Origin: Rhizobium sp. Root274 | GTDB lineage: Bacteria > Pseudomonadota > Alphaproteobacteria > Rhizobiales > Rhizobiaceae | DNA length: 64,000 nt | Assembly (NCBI RefSeq): GCF_001429245.1 | Contig: NZ_LMJE01000008.1 | Coordinates: 186,001 to 250,000 of the forward strand | Direction: 5' to 3' | Part shown: one piece after another, positions 10,141-21,080 of the stretch | How the letters are laid out: every line of letters begins with the position of its first letter | How positions within the stretch are numbered: position 1 is the first letter of the stretch | The notes under the pieces: model-generated | Told to the model about the DNA's origin: nothing | Databases searched by the model: none | What the model saw: the letters and a program-made list of their open reading frames with translations, nothing else | Position numbers and translations under genes: made by a program

Positions 10141-10157
10141 CTTAGAAATTATCTATA
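10141..10157. promoter_or_regulatory. Candidate Irr-type iron control element between ccmA and acnA
   Basis: The 17 bases CTTAGAA-ATT-ATCTATA are an imperfect palindrome. They match the Rhizobiales ICE consensus as I remember it (TTTAGAA-N3-TTCTAAA) at 11 of 14 defined positions. It lies 75 bases ahead of ccmA and 180 ahead of acnA, two haem/iron-dependent functions that fit iron control. The match is by eye and the consensus is from memory, so this is a candidate only. Confidence 0.35.
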
Positions 10158-10337
10158 AGACCTGCAACCACGCCAGCGGCCGGCGTGAAGTTCATCCTTG
10201 TGCCGAACTTGAAAATCGCCAGAAGCGATTTCCACGGGCGGACAGCGGAAATGGTCGTACCCGCATCCTGATGTGCATGAAGTGCATAGGCGTCCGCACG
10301 AATGTGTTGGCTATCAGTTTAAGCGGGGTTTCTATCC

Positions 10338-13031
<2,694 letters not shown>

Positions 13032-13054
13032 TTGTTTTGTGCTTTACTTTGAGA

Positions 13055-13082
13055 GGCCGCCGGGTGACCGGCGGCCTTTTTT
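13055..13082 (+). terminator. Rho-independent terminator of acnA
   Basis: A perfect 9-bp stem GGCCGCCGG / CCGGCGGCC closes a GTGA tetraloop and is followed directly by six T residues, 23 bases after the acnA stop. Textbook intrinsic terminator on the plus strand. Confidence 0.9.
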
Positions 13083-13212
13083 GTGCCGATCTCGGCGAAT
13101 GCCGTTGTGACGAAAGTTTCACCCCATCGTGACTTTGCGCGCAAGGTGTAAGGGGCTATCAAGTGCACCACCAGGGATGAAGGCAAAAGTCAGACGAATG
13201 CTGCAGGTGACC

Positions 13213-13989
13213 ATGCAAGCCGTTTCCAAACGCCAGTGCATCAATAGGGCCGCCCAATCTGCAGTGGCGCTGCTGTTCGCTTTTCTGCCGTTCCAGGCCG
13301 TGGCCGAAAGCTTCGTTGCGCCGAAGGGTGTGATCGAACTTTTCACTTCGCAAGGCTGTCGTTCGTGCCCTCCCGCAGACCACGCCTTCGAGCAATTGGT
13401 GCGGCAGGGTAATATCGTCGCGCTGTCCTATCACGTCGACTATTGGAATTATCTCGGATGGGCTGACACTCTGGGCACGCCGGAAAATACCGAGCGGCAA
13501 TATGCCTATGCCAAAACATTCGGTCGCAGTGGCGTCTACACGCCGCAAGCCGTGCTGAACGGTCGTGATCATCTGAAGGGAACGGATGCGACCGAGATCA
13601 ACCGTCGCCTTGAGGGAATGCGCAGCAGCGGCCAAGGGCTCGTGGTCCCGGTAAAGGCCAGGCAAAATGGGGATCAGCTGGCCATTTCGGTCGGCAGCGG
13701 CATCGGCAAGGCCAATGTCGTGGTGGTGTATTTCCGCGAGCATCAGACAGTGGAAATGCTCAAGGGCGAAAATGTCGGCAAGAGCATGGATTACTGGCAC
13801 AGTGTAACCGACGTTCAGACTGTGGGTATCTGGAACGGCAAGCCGCTCGATATCACTCTTCCGGCGCGGGCAATCAGTTCTGACAAAAGTGATGGATGTG
13901 CAGTCTTGCTGCAAAGCGCGGACGAAGACGGCAACCCTTCGGACATCGTCGGCGCAACCGTCATGATGGGACGACACAACAGTCTCTGA
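13213..13989 (+). CDS. DUF1223 family exported thioredoxin-fold protein
   Basis: Family of unknown function, probably periplasmic. From the ATG at 13213, chosen for its AGGTGA Shine-Dalgarno, the protein has a basic N-region, a hydrophobic core (AVALLFAFLPF) and an AVAES signal-peptidase-like site. In-frame ATGs at 13177 and 13198 are alternatives. The mature part opens with a redox-like SQGCRSCPPAD motif just after a beta strand, as in thioredoxin-like folds. The family-specific YHVDYWNYLGWADTLG stretch follows. It stands alone between the acnA terminator and a convergent sugar operon. No substrate can be inferred. Confidence 0.85.
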   Translation: MQAVSKRQCINRAAQSAVALLFAFLPFQAVAESFVAPKGVIELFTSQGCRSCPPADHAFEQLVRQGNIVALSYHVDYWNYLGWADTLGTPENTERQYAYAKTFGRSGVYTPQAVLNGRDHLKGTDATEINRRLEGMRSSGQGLVVPVKARQNGDQLAISVGSGIGKANVVVVYFREHQTVEMLKGENVGKSMDYWHSVTDVQTVGIWNGKPLDITLPARAISSDKSDGCAVLLQSADEDGNPSDIVGATVMMGRHNSL

Positions 13990-14165
13990 TCTTCAGGAAA
14001 TTCTAAAACCTGGTGTGGTCCGGCCCGAAGCATTGGGGGGCTGGGGGTAAGGGGTCAATGCGTCTGACCGGACCTTTTGGCGCATCGCGCCAACCAAGTT
14101 GGTTATACATTATCGCAAAAAGGGGCGCTGGTTTGGTGAAAATGCGGCGAGGCTCGAATAATCTG

Positions 14166-14224
14166 CTCGGTGAGTGACAAATGTCACACCGAGCCGTGGA
14201 AACGCCGCCGGTGTACCGGCGGCG
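14166..14224 (-). terminator. Tandem hairpins between convergent DUF1223 gene and dgoA
   Basis: Two strong inverted repeats lie in the convergent gap. At 14203-14224 a 9-bp stem (CGCCGCCGG/CCGGCGGCG, loop TGTA) is followed, read from dgoA on the minus strand, by GTTTCC. At 14166-14193, CTCGGTG/CACCGAG encloses TGAC/GTCA. The first is a plausible terminator for the long sugar operon although its T-run is short. The second may protect transcript ends. Confidence 0.5.
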
Positions 14225-14254
14225 CTCAGGTCAGCCGACATTTAGCTCAGGCCA

Positions 14255-14887
14255 TCAGGCCTTCAAGGCATCATAGGCGGCGGCGGCTTTCAAAGCCTTT
14301 TCGCCGATAGACGATGCCGAATCACCTGGCCTGTAGAGGCTGGTGCCCAGACCGAAGGCCCGAACACCGACCTTCCAGTAGTCGGCGAAGTTGTTCTCGG
14401 AGACACCGCCCACAGCGCCAACCAGCAGGCTAGGCGGCAGAATGGCCTTGACGGCGGAAATGCTACCCGGACCCAGTGCGCTTGCCGGGAAGAATTTCAG
14501 CGCAGCCGCGCCGCTTTTTGCGGCCAGAAGCGCTTCCGTTGCCGTAAAGACCCCAGGCATGGTGACCATCCCGTGGCCGACAGCGCGACGAATGACATCG
14601 GGCTCCACATTCGGCGTCACCAGCAAGTTGCCACCAACATCATTCAGGCGGTCGACCTGATCGACTTCCAGGACGGTGCCTGCACCGATCAGCACATTGG
14701 CGGGTGCCAGCTTTCGCGCCTTCTCGATCGAGATGAAAGGTTCCGGAGAGTTCAACGGCACTTCGATTGCCTCGAAGCCAGCATTGACAAGAGCGTCCAC
14801 GGCAGCCTCGATCTCTTCAGGCTTGATGCCTCGCAGGATCGCCACCAGATTGCGGCGGAGGGAAGGCCAGGCGACGGTGGAGGTCAT
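14255..14887 (-). CDS. dgoA: 2-dehydro-3-deoxy-6-phosphogalactonate aldolase
   Basis: Cleaves 2-keto-3-deoxy-6-phosphogalactonate to pyruvate and glyceraldehyde 3-phosphate, the last step of the De Ley-Doudoroff galactose route. 210 aa, a KDPG-aldolase-type barrel. The Schiff-base lysine is visible in ALKFFPAS and the general-base glutamate in IEVPLNS. The pattern LRGIKPEEI at the N-terminus is that of DgoA rather than Eda. The ATG at 14887 is used; upstream residues overlap dgoK and look non-native. Last gene of the chvE-to-dgoA run, five bases after dgoK. Confidence 0.9.
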   Translation of the reverse strand: MTSTVAWPSLRRNLVAILRGIKPEEIEAAVDALVNAGFEAIEVPLNSPEPFISIEKARKLAPANVLIGAGTVLEVDQVDRLNDVGGNLLVTPNVEPDVIRRAVGHGMVTMPGVFTATEALLAAKSGAAALKFFPASALGPGSISAVKAILPPSLLVGAVGGVSENNFADYWKVGVRAFGLGTSLYRPGDSASSIGEKALKAAAAYDALKA

Positions 14888-14892
14888 GGGGT

Positions 14893-15822
14893 CTATTCCT
14901 TGAATTCGTGGTCGAACAATGAAAGAGCGCTCGCGAGCAGGCCGCGACGGACCAGGAGCCCACCATCGAGCATCACCGCTTCCCCGCCGGCTCTGGCAAT
15001 GGCCCACGCATAAAGACGCGTCAGCTTGCCCGTCCCGATCAGATAGGCTTTGCCGTAGCGTCTTAGATCCGACTGGATGGCGGCAATTTCCGCGCCGATC
15101 AGAAGTCCGGAGAGGCGGGCGGCGGCGTTGATCTTAGTCCCTTGAGACAAAAGTCCTTCGGCGCGGATGGAGAAAAGCGTGGAGGTCAAGGCAAAGCCCG
15201 GCGCGAGAGCAGCGTCCACGGCTGCGTCGAAAATGTCGGGATCCGCTTCGGCATCCGCATCTTCCGGAACCGACAGCCGCAGGATCGATTGCCGGCTAAT
15301 CAGATGGAACAGCTCACCCGTCATAACCGTGGAGAAGCGACGGATGTGGCCGCCTTCGACCAGTGCCCATTTCGAATGGGTGCCCGGCAGGCAAAACAGC
15401 GCATCATCGAGGCCCTGTTCGAGCGCACCGGCGAGCTGCGTTTCCTCGCCCCGCATCACGTCATAACGGCCGTTCTCGCGCTGGCAAACGCCGGGCAGGA
15501 TGTAGAGGGGACGCGTAACGCCTTCCGGGATCACCGCGTGCTGAAAGAGGCCGACGAGAGGCGCGGGTGTTCCCACATAGGGAGCTTCACGCCAACCGGT
15601 TCGTGCCCCCGCCATTCCGGCAATGACGACAGGCAAGTCAGATTCTGCCCCGAGGGCCGAAAGGTGGCCCTCAAGGATAGCGGGATAGGCTGAGCGATCA
15701 AGGCCGCCCATGCCTTCTGCCGATTGCCGCTCGGCGAGGACCCCGCCCTGGCTGTCAGTCAGCCAGAGGCGGAGATTGCTGGTGCCCCAGTCGACCAGGG
15801 CGGCAAACGGCTTTGCGGTCAC
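14893..15822 (-). CDS. dgoK: 2-dehydro-3-deoxygalactonokinase
   Basis: Phosphorylates 2-keto-3-deoxygalactonate at C6 to feed DgoA. 309 aa from a GTG at 15822, typical for DgoK. The ASKHA-type phosphate-binding segment DWGTSNLRLWL is at the N-terminus, and LPGTHSKWA lies mid-protein. The frame stays open further upstream into the dehydrogenase gene, but that extension is Arg/Pro-rich shadow sequence. The GTG lies 10 bases after the upstream stop, with an AGG at about the right distance. Confidence 0.9.
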   Translation of the reverse strand: MTAKPFAALVDWGTSNLRLWLTDSQGGVLAERQSAEGMGGLDRSAYPAILEGHLSALGAESDLPVVIAGMAGARTGWREAPYVGTPAPLVGLFQHAVIPEGVTRPLYILPGVCQRENGRYDVMRGEETQLAGALEQGLDDALFCLPGTHSKWALVEGGHIRRFSTVMTGELFHLISRQSILRLSVPEDADAEADPDIFDAAVDAALAPGFALTSTLFSIRAEGLLSQGTKINAAARLSGLLIGAEIAAIQSDLRRYGKAYLIGTGKLTRLYAWAIARAGGEAVMLDGGLLVRRGLLASALSLFDHEFKE

Positions 15823-15832
15823 TGCTTCGACC

Positions 15833-17347
15833 TCAGGCCAGATCGACCGGCAGCAGGGCGGCCGGAATGTCCTGGAAGCAGACCGGCCGCAGGAAGCGGC
15901 GGATCGACAGCGTGCCGACCGAGGTGGCGCCGAAGTTGGTGGAGGCCGGGTAGGGCCCGCCATGGACCATCGAGTCAGCCACTTCCACACCGGTCGGGAA
16001 GCCATTGGCAAGCACGCGGCCCGCCTTGCGCTCCAGGATCGGCATCAGGCGCTTTCCAAGTGCTTCGTCGCCTGCATCAAGGTGCAGCGAAGCCGTCAGC
16101 TGTCCCGACAGGCTCCGAGCCATGGCGACCATTTCATCCTCGCTGTCGGCGATGACAATCAGGCCCAGCGGTCCGAAGACTTCTTCGCCGAGAACATGGT
16201 TTTCGAGCCAGTCCTTGGCCGTGGTCTGGAACAGGTAAGGCGTGGCGTTGCGCAGGTCGCAGGTCGAGGTGAGGACCGAACGAACGCCTTCGGTGCCGGC
16301 GATTCGCGTCGCACCCTTGCGGTAAGCATCGGCGATGCCGTCGGTGAGCATGGTTTGCGGACCGACAGCCGACAGCGCCTCTGTTGCCGTTTCAATATAC
16401 TTATCCGCATCGGCGCCCTTCAACAGGACCACGATCCCCGGGTTCGTGCAGAACTGGCCAGCACCCATGGTCAGCGAACCGACCCAGCCCTTGGCAATGG
16501 TTTCCCCGCGAGCCGCAACGGCCTTTGGCAGCATGAACATCGGGTTGACCGAACCGAGCTCGCCGAAGAACGGGATCGGCTCCGGACGCTGGGCGCAGAG
16601 GTCGAACAGCGCACGACCGCCACCGAGCGAGCCGGTGAAACCGACCGCCTTGATCAGCGGATGCTGGACGAGGGCCTGACCGACGTCACGGCTGCCGCCA
16701 TGCACAAGCGAGAAAACGCCCGGATGCACACCACAACGCTTGATCGCGGCATCAATGGCAGAGGCGACGATTTCGCCCGTGCCGGGATGGGCATCATGGG
16801 CCTTGACCACGACCGGGCAACCAGCTGCCAGCGCTGCTGCCGTGTCACCGCCGGCCGTCGAGAAGGCGAGCGGGAAGTTGGAGGCACCGAATACGGCGAC
16901 GGGGCCGATCGGACGCTGAATCATCCTGAGATCCGAGCGAGGCAGGGGCTTGCGGTCGGGCAGAGCCTCATCATGGCGGCGATCGAGGTAGTCACCCTTG
17001 CGGATATGCGAGGCAAAGAGGCGAAGCTGGCCGACGGTGCGACCACGCTCGCCGATCAGGCGGGCTTCCGGCAGGCCGGACTCCTGGCTGCCGATCTCGG
17101 TGATCGCATCGCCGCGCGCATCGATTTCTTCGGCGATCGCCTCAAGGAGGGCCGCACGTTCTTCACGTGTCGAATATGCGTAGGTTTCGAAGGCCTCTTC
17201 TGCGGCCTTTGCGGCCTGGTCGACCAAAGCCGGCGTGCCCTTGGAGAAGGTGTGCGATGTGCCGGTGGCCGGGGAAGAAGAGAAAGTGTCGGTGCTGGCA
17301 ATCCAGTTGCCAGCGATCAGGTGTTTTCCGGTCGGTGTATAGGCCAT
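15833..17347 (-). CDS. Aldehyde dehydrogenase, probable 2,5-dioxovalerate (alpha-ketoglutarate semialdehyde) dehydrogenase
   Basis: Oxidises alpha-ketoglutarate semialdehyde to 2-oxoglutarate, the final step of non-phosphorylating pentose oxidation. 504 aa, an aldehyde dehydrogenase of the KGSADH type. Visible are the cofactor region (GPVAVFGASNFPLAF), the general-base glutamate in FFGELGSVNP, and the nucleophilic cysteine in GAGQFCTNPG. Its place between an aldose dehydrogenase/aldonate dehydratase pair and dgoK fits arabinose oxidation. The family also includes enzymes for related semialdehydes, so substrate is inferred from context. Confidence 0.85.
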   Translation of the reverse strand: MAYTPTGKHLIAGNWIASTDTFSSSPATGTSHTFSKGTPALVDQAAKAAEEAFETYAYSTREERAALLEAIAEEIDARGDAITEIGSQESGLPEARLIGERGRTVGQLRLFASHIRKGDYLDRRHDEALPDRKPLPRSDLRMIQRPIGPVAVFGASNFPLAFSTAGGDTAAALAAGCPVVVKAHDAHPGTGEIVASAIDAAIKRCGVHPGVFSLVHGGSRDVGQALVQHPLIKAVGFTGSLGGGRALFDLCAQRPEPIPFFGELGSVNPMFMLPKAVAARGETIAKGWVGSLTMGAGQFCTNPGIVVLLKGADADKYIETATEALSAVGPQTMLTDGIADAYRKGATRIAGTEGVRSVLTSTCDLRNATPYLFQTTAKDWLENHVLGEEVFGPLGLIVIADSEDEMVAMARSLSGQLTASLHLDAGDEALGKRLMPILERKAGRVLANGFPTGVEVADSMVHGGPYPASTNFGATSVGTLSIRRFLRPVCFQDIPAALLPVDLA

Positions 17348-17368
17348 GGGAGGGGCCTCCTTTTGATT

Positions 17369-18298
17369 TCAGTCTTCAAAGTGGGCGACGACTTTCCGCT
17401 CTCCGCAGAGGAACGAATCCGCCACGATGCGCAGCGGCTGATAGTCGGTGTCGCTCTGGCGGGAGCGGATAAGCTTGGCGAAGCGTTCGTAGATGCCCGC
17501 ATATTCGCGATCCGGGCCGGACGCCTGTTCCTGACCCCCGATATAGAGTTCCGAACCGCCCTTTGAAAGACGCAGCTCGCCCTCATTCGTCTGAACGGTG
17601 ATATCCCACGTCTGCGGGCCTTCCTGTCGCCAGTCGAATTCGGCCGTGACAGGCGCGCCTTCAACGGTCTGCATGGCGATGGACGCGGCGATGGGCTGCT
17701 TCTTGTTCTCCGGGAATTCGAGCGTCGATTTCTGCACCATGATGTGCCCGGGCACGATCTCGGTCAGGATCGAAAGAGCATTGATGCCGGGATCGAAGAC
17801 GCCGAAGCCGCCTGGTTCCCAGATCCAGGCCTGGCCGGGATGCCAGCGGCGGACGTCTTCCTTCCAGACGATCGAGATCGACTGGATGACCTTGTCCGAC
17901 AGCCACTGCTTTGCCGGCTCGACGCCGAGAGCAAAGCGGGAATGCCAGGTGGCGAAGAGTGTTACACCCGCCTTGGCTGCGATTTCACTCAGGGCCTCGG
18001 CCTCTCCCAGTGTGGTTGCCGGAGGCTTTTCCATCAACACGTGGCGGCCAGCCGCAATTGCGGCCTTGGCCATGTCGAAGCGGACTTCCGGCGGCGTGCA
18101 GAGCGACACGACCTTGATATCCGGGCGCGCGGCCAGGAAGGTATCGAAGTCTGTGAAGTTTTCAGCGCCTTCGACCTTGCCGTGGCGGCTCACGCCGGCG
18201 GCGACGACAAAGTCGTTACCGCCTGCGATGGAGGGGATATGCTGGTCGCGGGCGATCTTGCCGATGCCGACAAGCGCGAGCGGAATACGATCTGCCAT
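17369..18298 (-). CDS. Gfo/Idh/MocA oxidoreductase, probable L-arabinose/D-galactose 1-dehydrogenase
   Basis: NAD(P)-dependent dehydrogenase expected to oxidise the anomeric carbon of L-arabinose or D-galactose to the lactone. 309 aa. A Rossmann motif variant LVGIGKIARDQHIPS is at the N-terminus, and the family EKPPATT motif with the catalytic lysine is near residue 92. The substrate domain carries WEPGGFGVFDPGINAL. It lies 12 bases before (downstream in transcript from) the dehydratase gene. Homologues act on both sugars because they share stereochemistry at the relevant carbons, so a dual role is likely. No lactonase is encoded nearby. Confidence 0.82.
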   Translation of the reverse strand: MADRIPLALVGIGKIARDQHIPSIAGGNDFVVAAGVSRHGKVEGAENFTDFDTFLAARPDIKVVSLCTPPEVRFDMAKAAIAAGRHVLMEKPPATTLGEAEALSEIAAKAGVTLFATWHSRFALGVEPAKQWLSDKVIQSISIVWKEDVRRWHPGQAWIWEPGGFGVFDPGINALSILTEIVPGHIMVQKSTLEFPENKKQPIAASIAMQTVEGAPVTAEFDWRQEGPQTWDITVQTNEGELRLSKGGSELYIGGQEQASGPDREYAGIYERFAKLIRSRQSDTDYQPLRIVADSFLCGERKVVAHFED

Positions 18299-18309
18299 CG
18301 TCCTGGTCC

Positions 18310-20055
18310 TCAGTGTGCGTCCTTACCGACCGGCGAGCCGCGGCAACCCTTCAGGAAGTCGAAGTCGGCGCCGGTATCGGCACCCTCAACGTGGTCATGG
18401 AAGAGTTTGGCATAGCCGCTTGCCGGTGGTTCGACGGAGGGGCGCCAGTCGGCCAGACGGTGCTGCATTTCTTCTTCGGAGATATCGAGATGCACCTTGC
18501 GGGCGTCGACGTCGATCTCAATGAAATCACCGTTCCGCACGATGGCGAGCGGGCCGCCACGGGCCGCTTCCGGCGAGGTGTGCAGGAGAACCGTGCCATA
18601 GGCGGTGCCGGACATGCGGGCATCGGAGATGCGGACCATGTCGGTGATGCCCTTGCGGAGCACCTTGGGCGGCAGGCCCATATTGCCGACTTCGGCCATG
18701 CCCGGATAACCGCGCGGACCGCAGTTCTTCAGAACCATCACGCAGGTCTCATCGATATCGAGCGCCTCGTCGTTGATCTTCGCCTTGTAGTCGTCGATGT
18801 CTTCGAAGACCACGGCGCGACCGCGATGCTTCATCAGATGGGCGGAAGCGGCGGACGGTTTCAGGACGCAGCCCTTTGGTGCCAGATTGCCGCGCAGCAC
18901 GACGATACCGCCCTGCTGAGTCAGTGCCTTCTCGACGGGAAGGATGACGTCTTCGTTCCAGTTGCGGACATCCTTGACCTCGTCCCAGATGCTCTCGCCC
19001 GAAACGGTCAGTGCATCCTTGTGCAGCTTGCCAGCTTCGCCGAGGCGCTTGATGACGACGGGCAGGCCGCCTGCATAGAAGAACTCTTCCATCAGGTACT
19101 TGCCTGACGGCATCAGGTTGACGATCGTCGGAATGTCGCGGCCGAGGCGATCCCAGTCATCGAGCGTGAGATCGATGCCGACACGGCCGGCCATGGCCAG
19201 CAGGTGGACGACGGCGTTGGTCGAGCCACCGATTGCGCCGTTCACGCGGATCGCGTTTTCGAAAGCTTCCTTGGTCATGATATCGGAGGGCTTCAGGTCG
19301 TCCTTGACCATCTGCACGATGCGACGGCCGGAGAGCTGCGCCATCACCTTGCGGCGGCTGTCGACAGCGGGGATCGCGGCATTGCCGGAGAGTGCCATGC
19401 CCAAGGCTTCGACCATGGAGGCCATCGTGGAGGCGGTGCCCATGGTGTTGCAGGTGCCGCTGGAGCGGGACATGGATGCTTCCGCTTCCACGAACTCTTC
19501 CTGGGTCATCTCGCCAGCCTTGACAGCTTCGGAGAATTTCCAGAGATGCGTGCCGGAGCCGACGCGCTCGCCGCGGAAATAGCCGTTCAGCATCGGGCCG
19601 CCAGTCACGACGATCGACGGAAGGTCGGTCGAGGCGGCAGCCATGACCAGCGACGGCGTGGTCTTATCGCAGCCGACCAGCAGGACCGCGCCATCGATCG
19701 GCTGGCCACGCATGGCTTCCTCAACGGCAAGGGCTGCGAGGTTGCGATACATCATCGCCGTGGGGCGGAAGGTGTTTTCAGAGGCAGAGAAGACCGGGAT
19801 TTCGACCGGGAAACCACCGGCTTCCCAGACGCCCGCCTTCACTTTTTCGGCGAGTTCGCGCAGGTGGCCGTTGCAAGGTGTCAGGTCGGACCAGGTGTTC
19901 AGGATGCCGATGACCGGGCGACCGTCGAACAGGTCGTGCGGATGACCCTGGTTCTTCATCCAGCCACGATGATAGATCGTGTCGCGGGATGTCCCGCCAT
20001 ACCAGTGCTGGGATCTCAGTTGGCGCGGCCAGGCCGCCGGTTTGAACTTGCTCAT
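18310..20055 (-). CDS. L-arabinonate (and D-galactonate-type) dehydratase, IlvD/Edd family
   Basis: Removes water from sugar acids to give 2-keto-3-deoxy acids. 581 aa. Predicted [2Fe-2S] ligands are C61 (DLTPCNGH), C129 (VGCDKTTPS) and C202 (SSGTCNTMGTAS). The catalytic K131 and the nucleophilic-alkoxide S482 (ARMSGTAYGT) are also present. This layout matches the characterised Rhizobium leguminosarum arabinonate dehydratase with a two-residue offset, and that enzyme is reported to accept D-galactonate and D-fuconate too. This would explain why both arabinose (KGSADH) and galactose (dgoK/dgoA) branch genes lie together downstream. Confidence 0.88.
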   Translation of the reverse strand: MSKFKPAAWPRQLRSQHWYGGTSRDTIYHRGWMKNQGHPHDLFDGRPVIGILNTWSDLTPCNGHLRELAEKVKAGVWEAGGFPVEIPVFSASENTFRPTAMMYRNLAALAVEEAMRGQPIDGAVLLVGCDKTTPSLVMAAASTDLPSIVVTGGPMLNGYFRGERVGSGTHLWKFSEAVKAGEMTQEEFVEAEASMSRSSGTCNTMGTASTMASMVEALGMALSGNAAIPAVDSRRKVMAQLSGRRIVQMVKDDLKPSDIMTKEAFENAIRVNGAIGGSTNAVVHLLAMAGRVGIDLTLDDWDRLGRDIPTIVNLMPSGKYLMEEFFYAGGLPVVIKRLGEAGKLHKDALTVSGESIWDEVKDVRNWNEDVILPVEKALTQQGGIVVLRGNLAPKGCVLKPSAASAHLMKHRGRAVVFEDIDDYKAKINDEALDIDETCVMVLKNCGPRGYPGMAEVGNMGLPPKVLRKGITDMVRISDARMSGTAYGTVLLHTSPEAARGGPLAIVRNGDFIEIDVDARKVHLDISEEEMQHRLADWRPSVEPPASGYAKLFHDHVEGADTGADFDFLKGCRGSPVGKDAH

Positions 20056-20104
20056 GGCTTTGGTCCTGTCTCTGGAAAATGGGCGGGTCGGTCGACCGAT
20101 CCGC

Positions 20105-21070
20105 TCAGAGCATCTTCACCTTGACGGTCTCGGTGGCAGCCTTTGCGAGGCGGTTGCGCAGCGGAAGACCGAATTGCGGCGACTCGATTTCGAAGACGTC
20201 GCCCTCCTGCGTGACGAAACCATCCGCCACGGAAAGGGTCGCCGTTCCATACATGTGCACGTGCAGGTCGCCCGGCTGGCAGAACAGCGCGTACTTGAAG
20301 TGGTGGTATTCCAGGTTCGCGATCGTGTGCGACATGTTCGCCTCACCCGAAAGGAATGGCTTTTCCCAGACCGTCTTGCCGCCGCGAATGATGCGTGACG
20401 TGCCCTCGACGTGATCCGGAAGTGCGCCGACACGGAGTTCCGGGCCGAAGGAGGCCGGGCGCAGCTTGGAGTGGGCGAGGAAGAGGTAGTTGAGCTTTTC
20501 CGTCACGTGATCGGAAAATTCGTTGGCGATCGAGAAGCCGAGTCGATGAGCGGTGCCATCTTCGCCGACGATATAGTAGCCGGCCATCTCAGGCTCTTCG
20601 CCACCATCAAGGGCGAAGGAGGGCGACACGAGGTCTTCGCCGGGCGCGACCGCATTGAAGCCGTTACCTTTGTAGAACCACTCCGGCTGAACACCGATCT
20701 CGCCGGGCTTCGGCTTGCCGCCTTCGAGCCCCATGCGAAACATCTTCATCGAGTCGCTCATTCCTGCGGTATCCGCATGCATGCTGTCACGCGCCGATGC
20801 CGAACCGGTGTGGGTCAGGCCCGTGCCGGTCAGATACATGTGCGCTGCGTCGGGATGGCGAACCGGGCAATCCAGCTTGCCGTCGGCTGCAAGGGCCAGC
20901 AGATCGACGGTTTCTCCGACGCCCTGCTTTTCGATGATGCCGGCAACCGTCGTGCCGGCGGCAATCGCTGCCTTGGCGAGGTCGTAGGTGGCGTTGTATC
21001 CAGGGACAAGGCGCGCGGCCTCACCCTGGCGGCAAATGACGCCGCCAGTCTTCAATTGCGAGAGAAACAT
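20105..21070 (-). CDS. gguC: GguC family protein (FAH-fold; possible sugar-acid dehydratase/hydrolase)
   Basis: Fourth gene of the chvE-gguABC unit, 321 aa from the ATG at 21070. It belongs to the fumarylacetoacetate-hydrolase-like superfamily. A probable metal site is formed by E159-x-E161 (GGEEPEMAG) and D187 (ANEFSDH), with a conserved QPEWFYKG stretch (E130, K134) ahead of it. GguC was originally described without a function. Its position between a sugar importer and an arabonate dehydratase suggests it acts on a 2-keto-3-deoxy acid; that is inference. It is 10 bases after gguB. Confidence 0.88.
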   Translation of the reverse strand: MFLSQLKTGGVICRQGEAARLVPGYNATYDLAKAAIAAGTTVAGIIEKQGVGETVDLLALAADGKLDCPVRHPDAAHMYLTGTGLTHTGSASARDSMHADTAGMSDSMKMFRMGLEGGKPKPGEIGVQPEWFYKGNGFNAVAPGEDLVSPSFALDGGEEPEMAGYYIVGEDGTAHRLGFSIANEFSDHVTEKLNYLFLAHSKLRPASFGPELRVGALPDHVEGTSRIIRGGKTVWEKPFLSGEANMSHTIANLEYHHFKYALFCQPGDLHVHMYGTATLSVADGFVTQEGDVFEIESPQFGLPLRNRLAKAATETVKVKML

Positions 21071-21080
21071 AAGCCTATCC

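Noticed and set aside
14092..14104. AACCAA-G-TTGGTT palindrome
   Set aside because: Looks like an operator but lies downstream of both convergent genes, with no promoter to control.
15710..17566. Long plus-strand open frame (about 618 codons) across dgoK and the aldehyde dehydrogenase
   Set aside because: Antisense shadow of two well-supported minus-strand genes; composition is Arg/Gly/Asp-rich with no recognisable domain.
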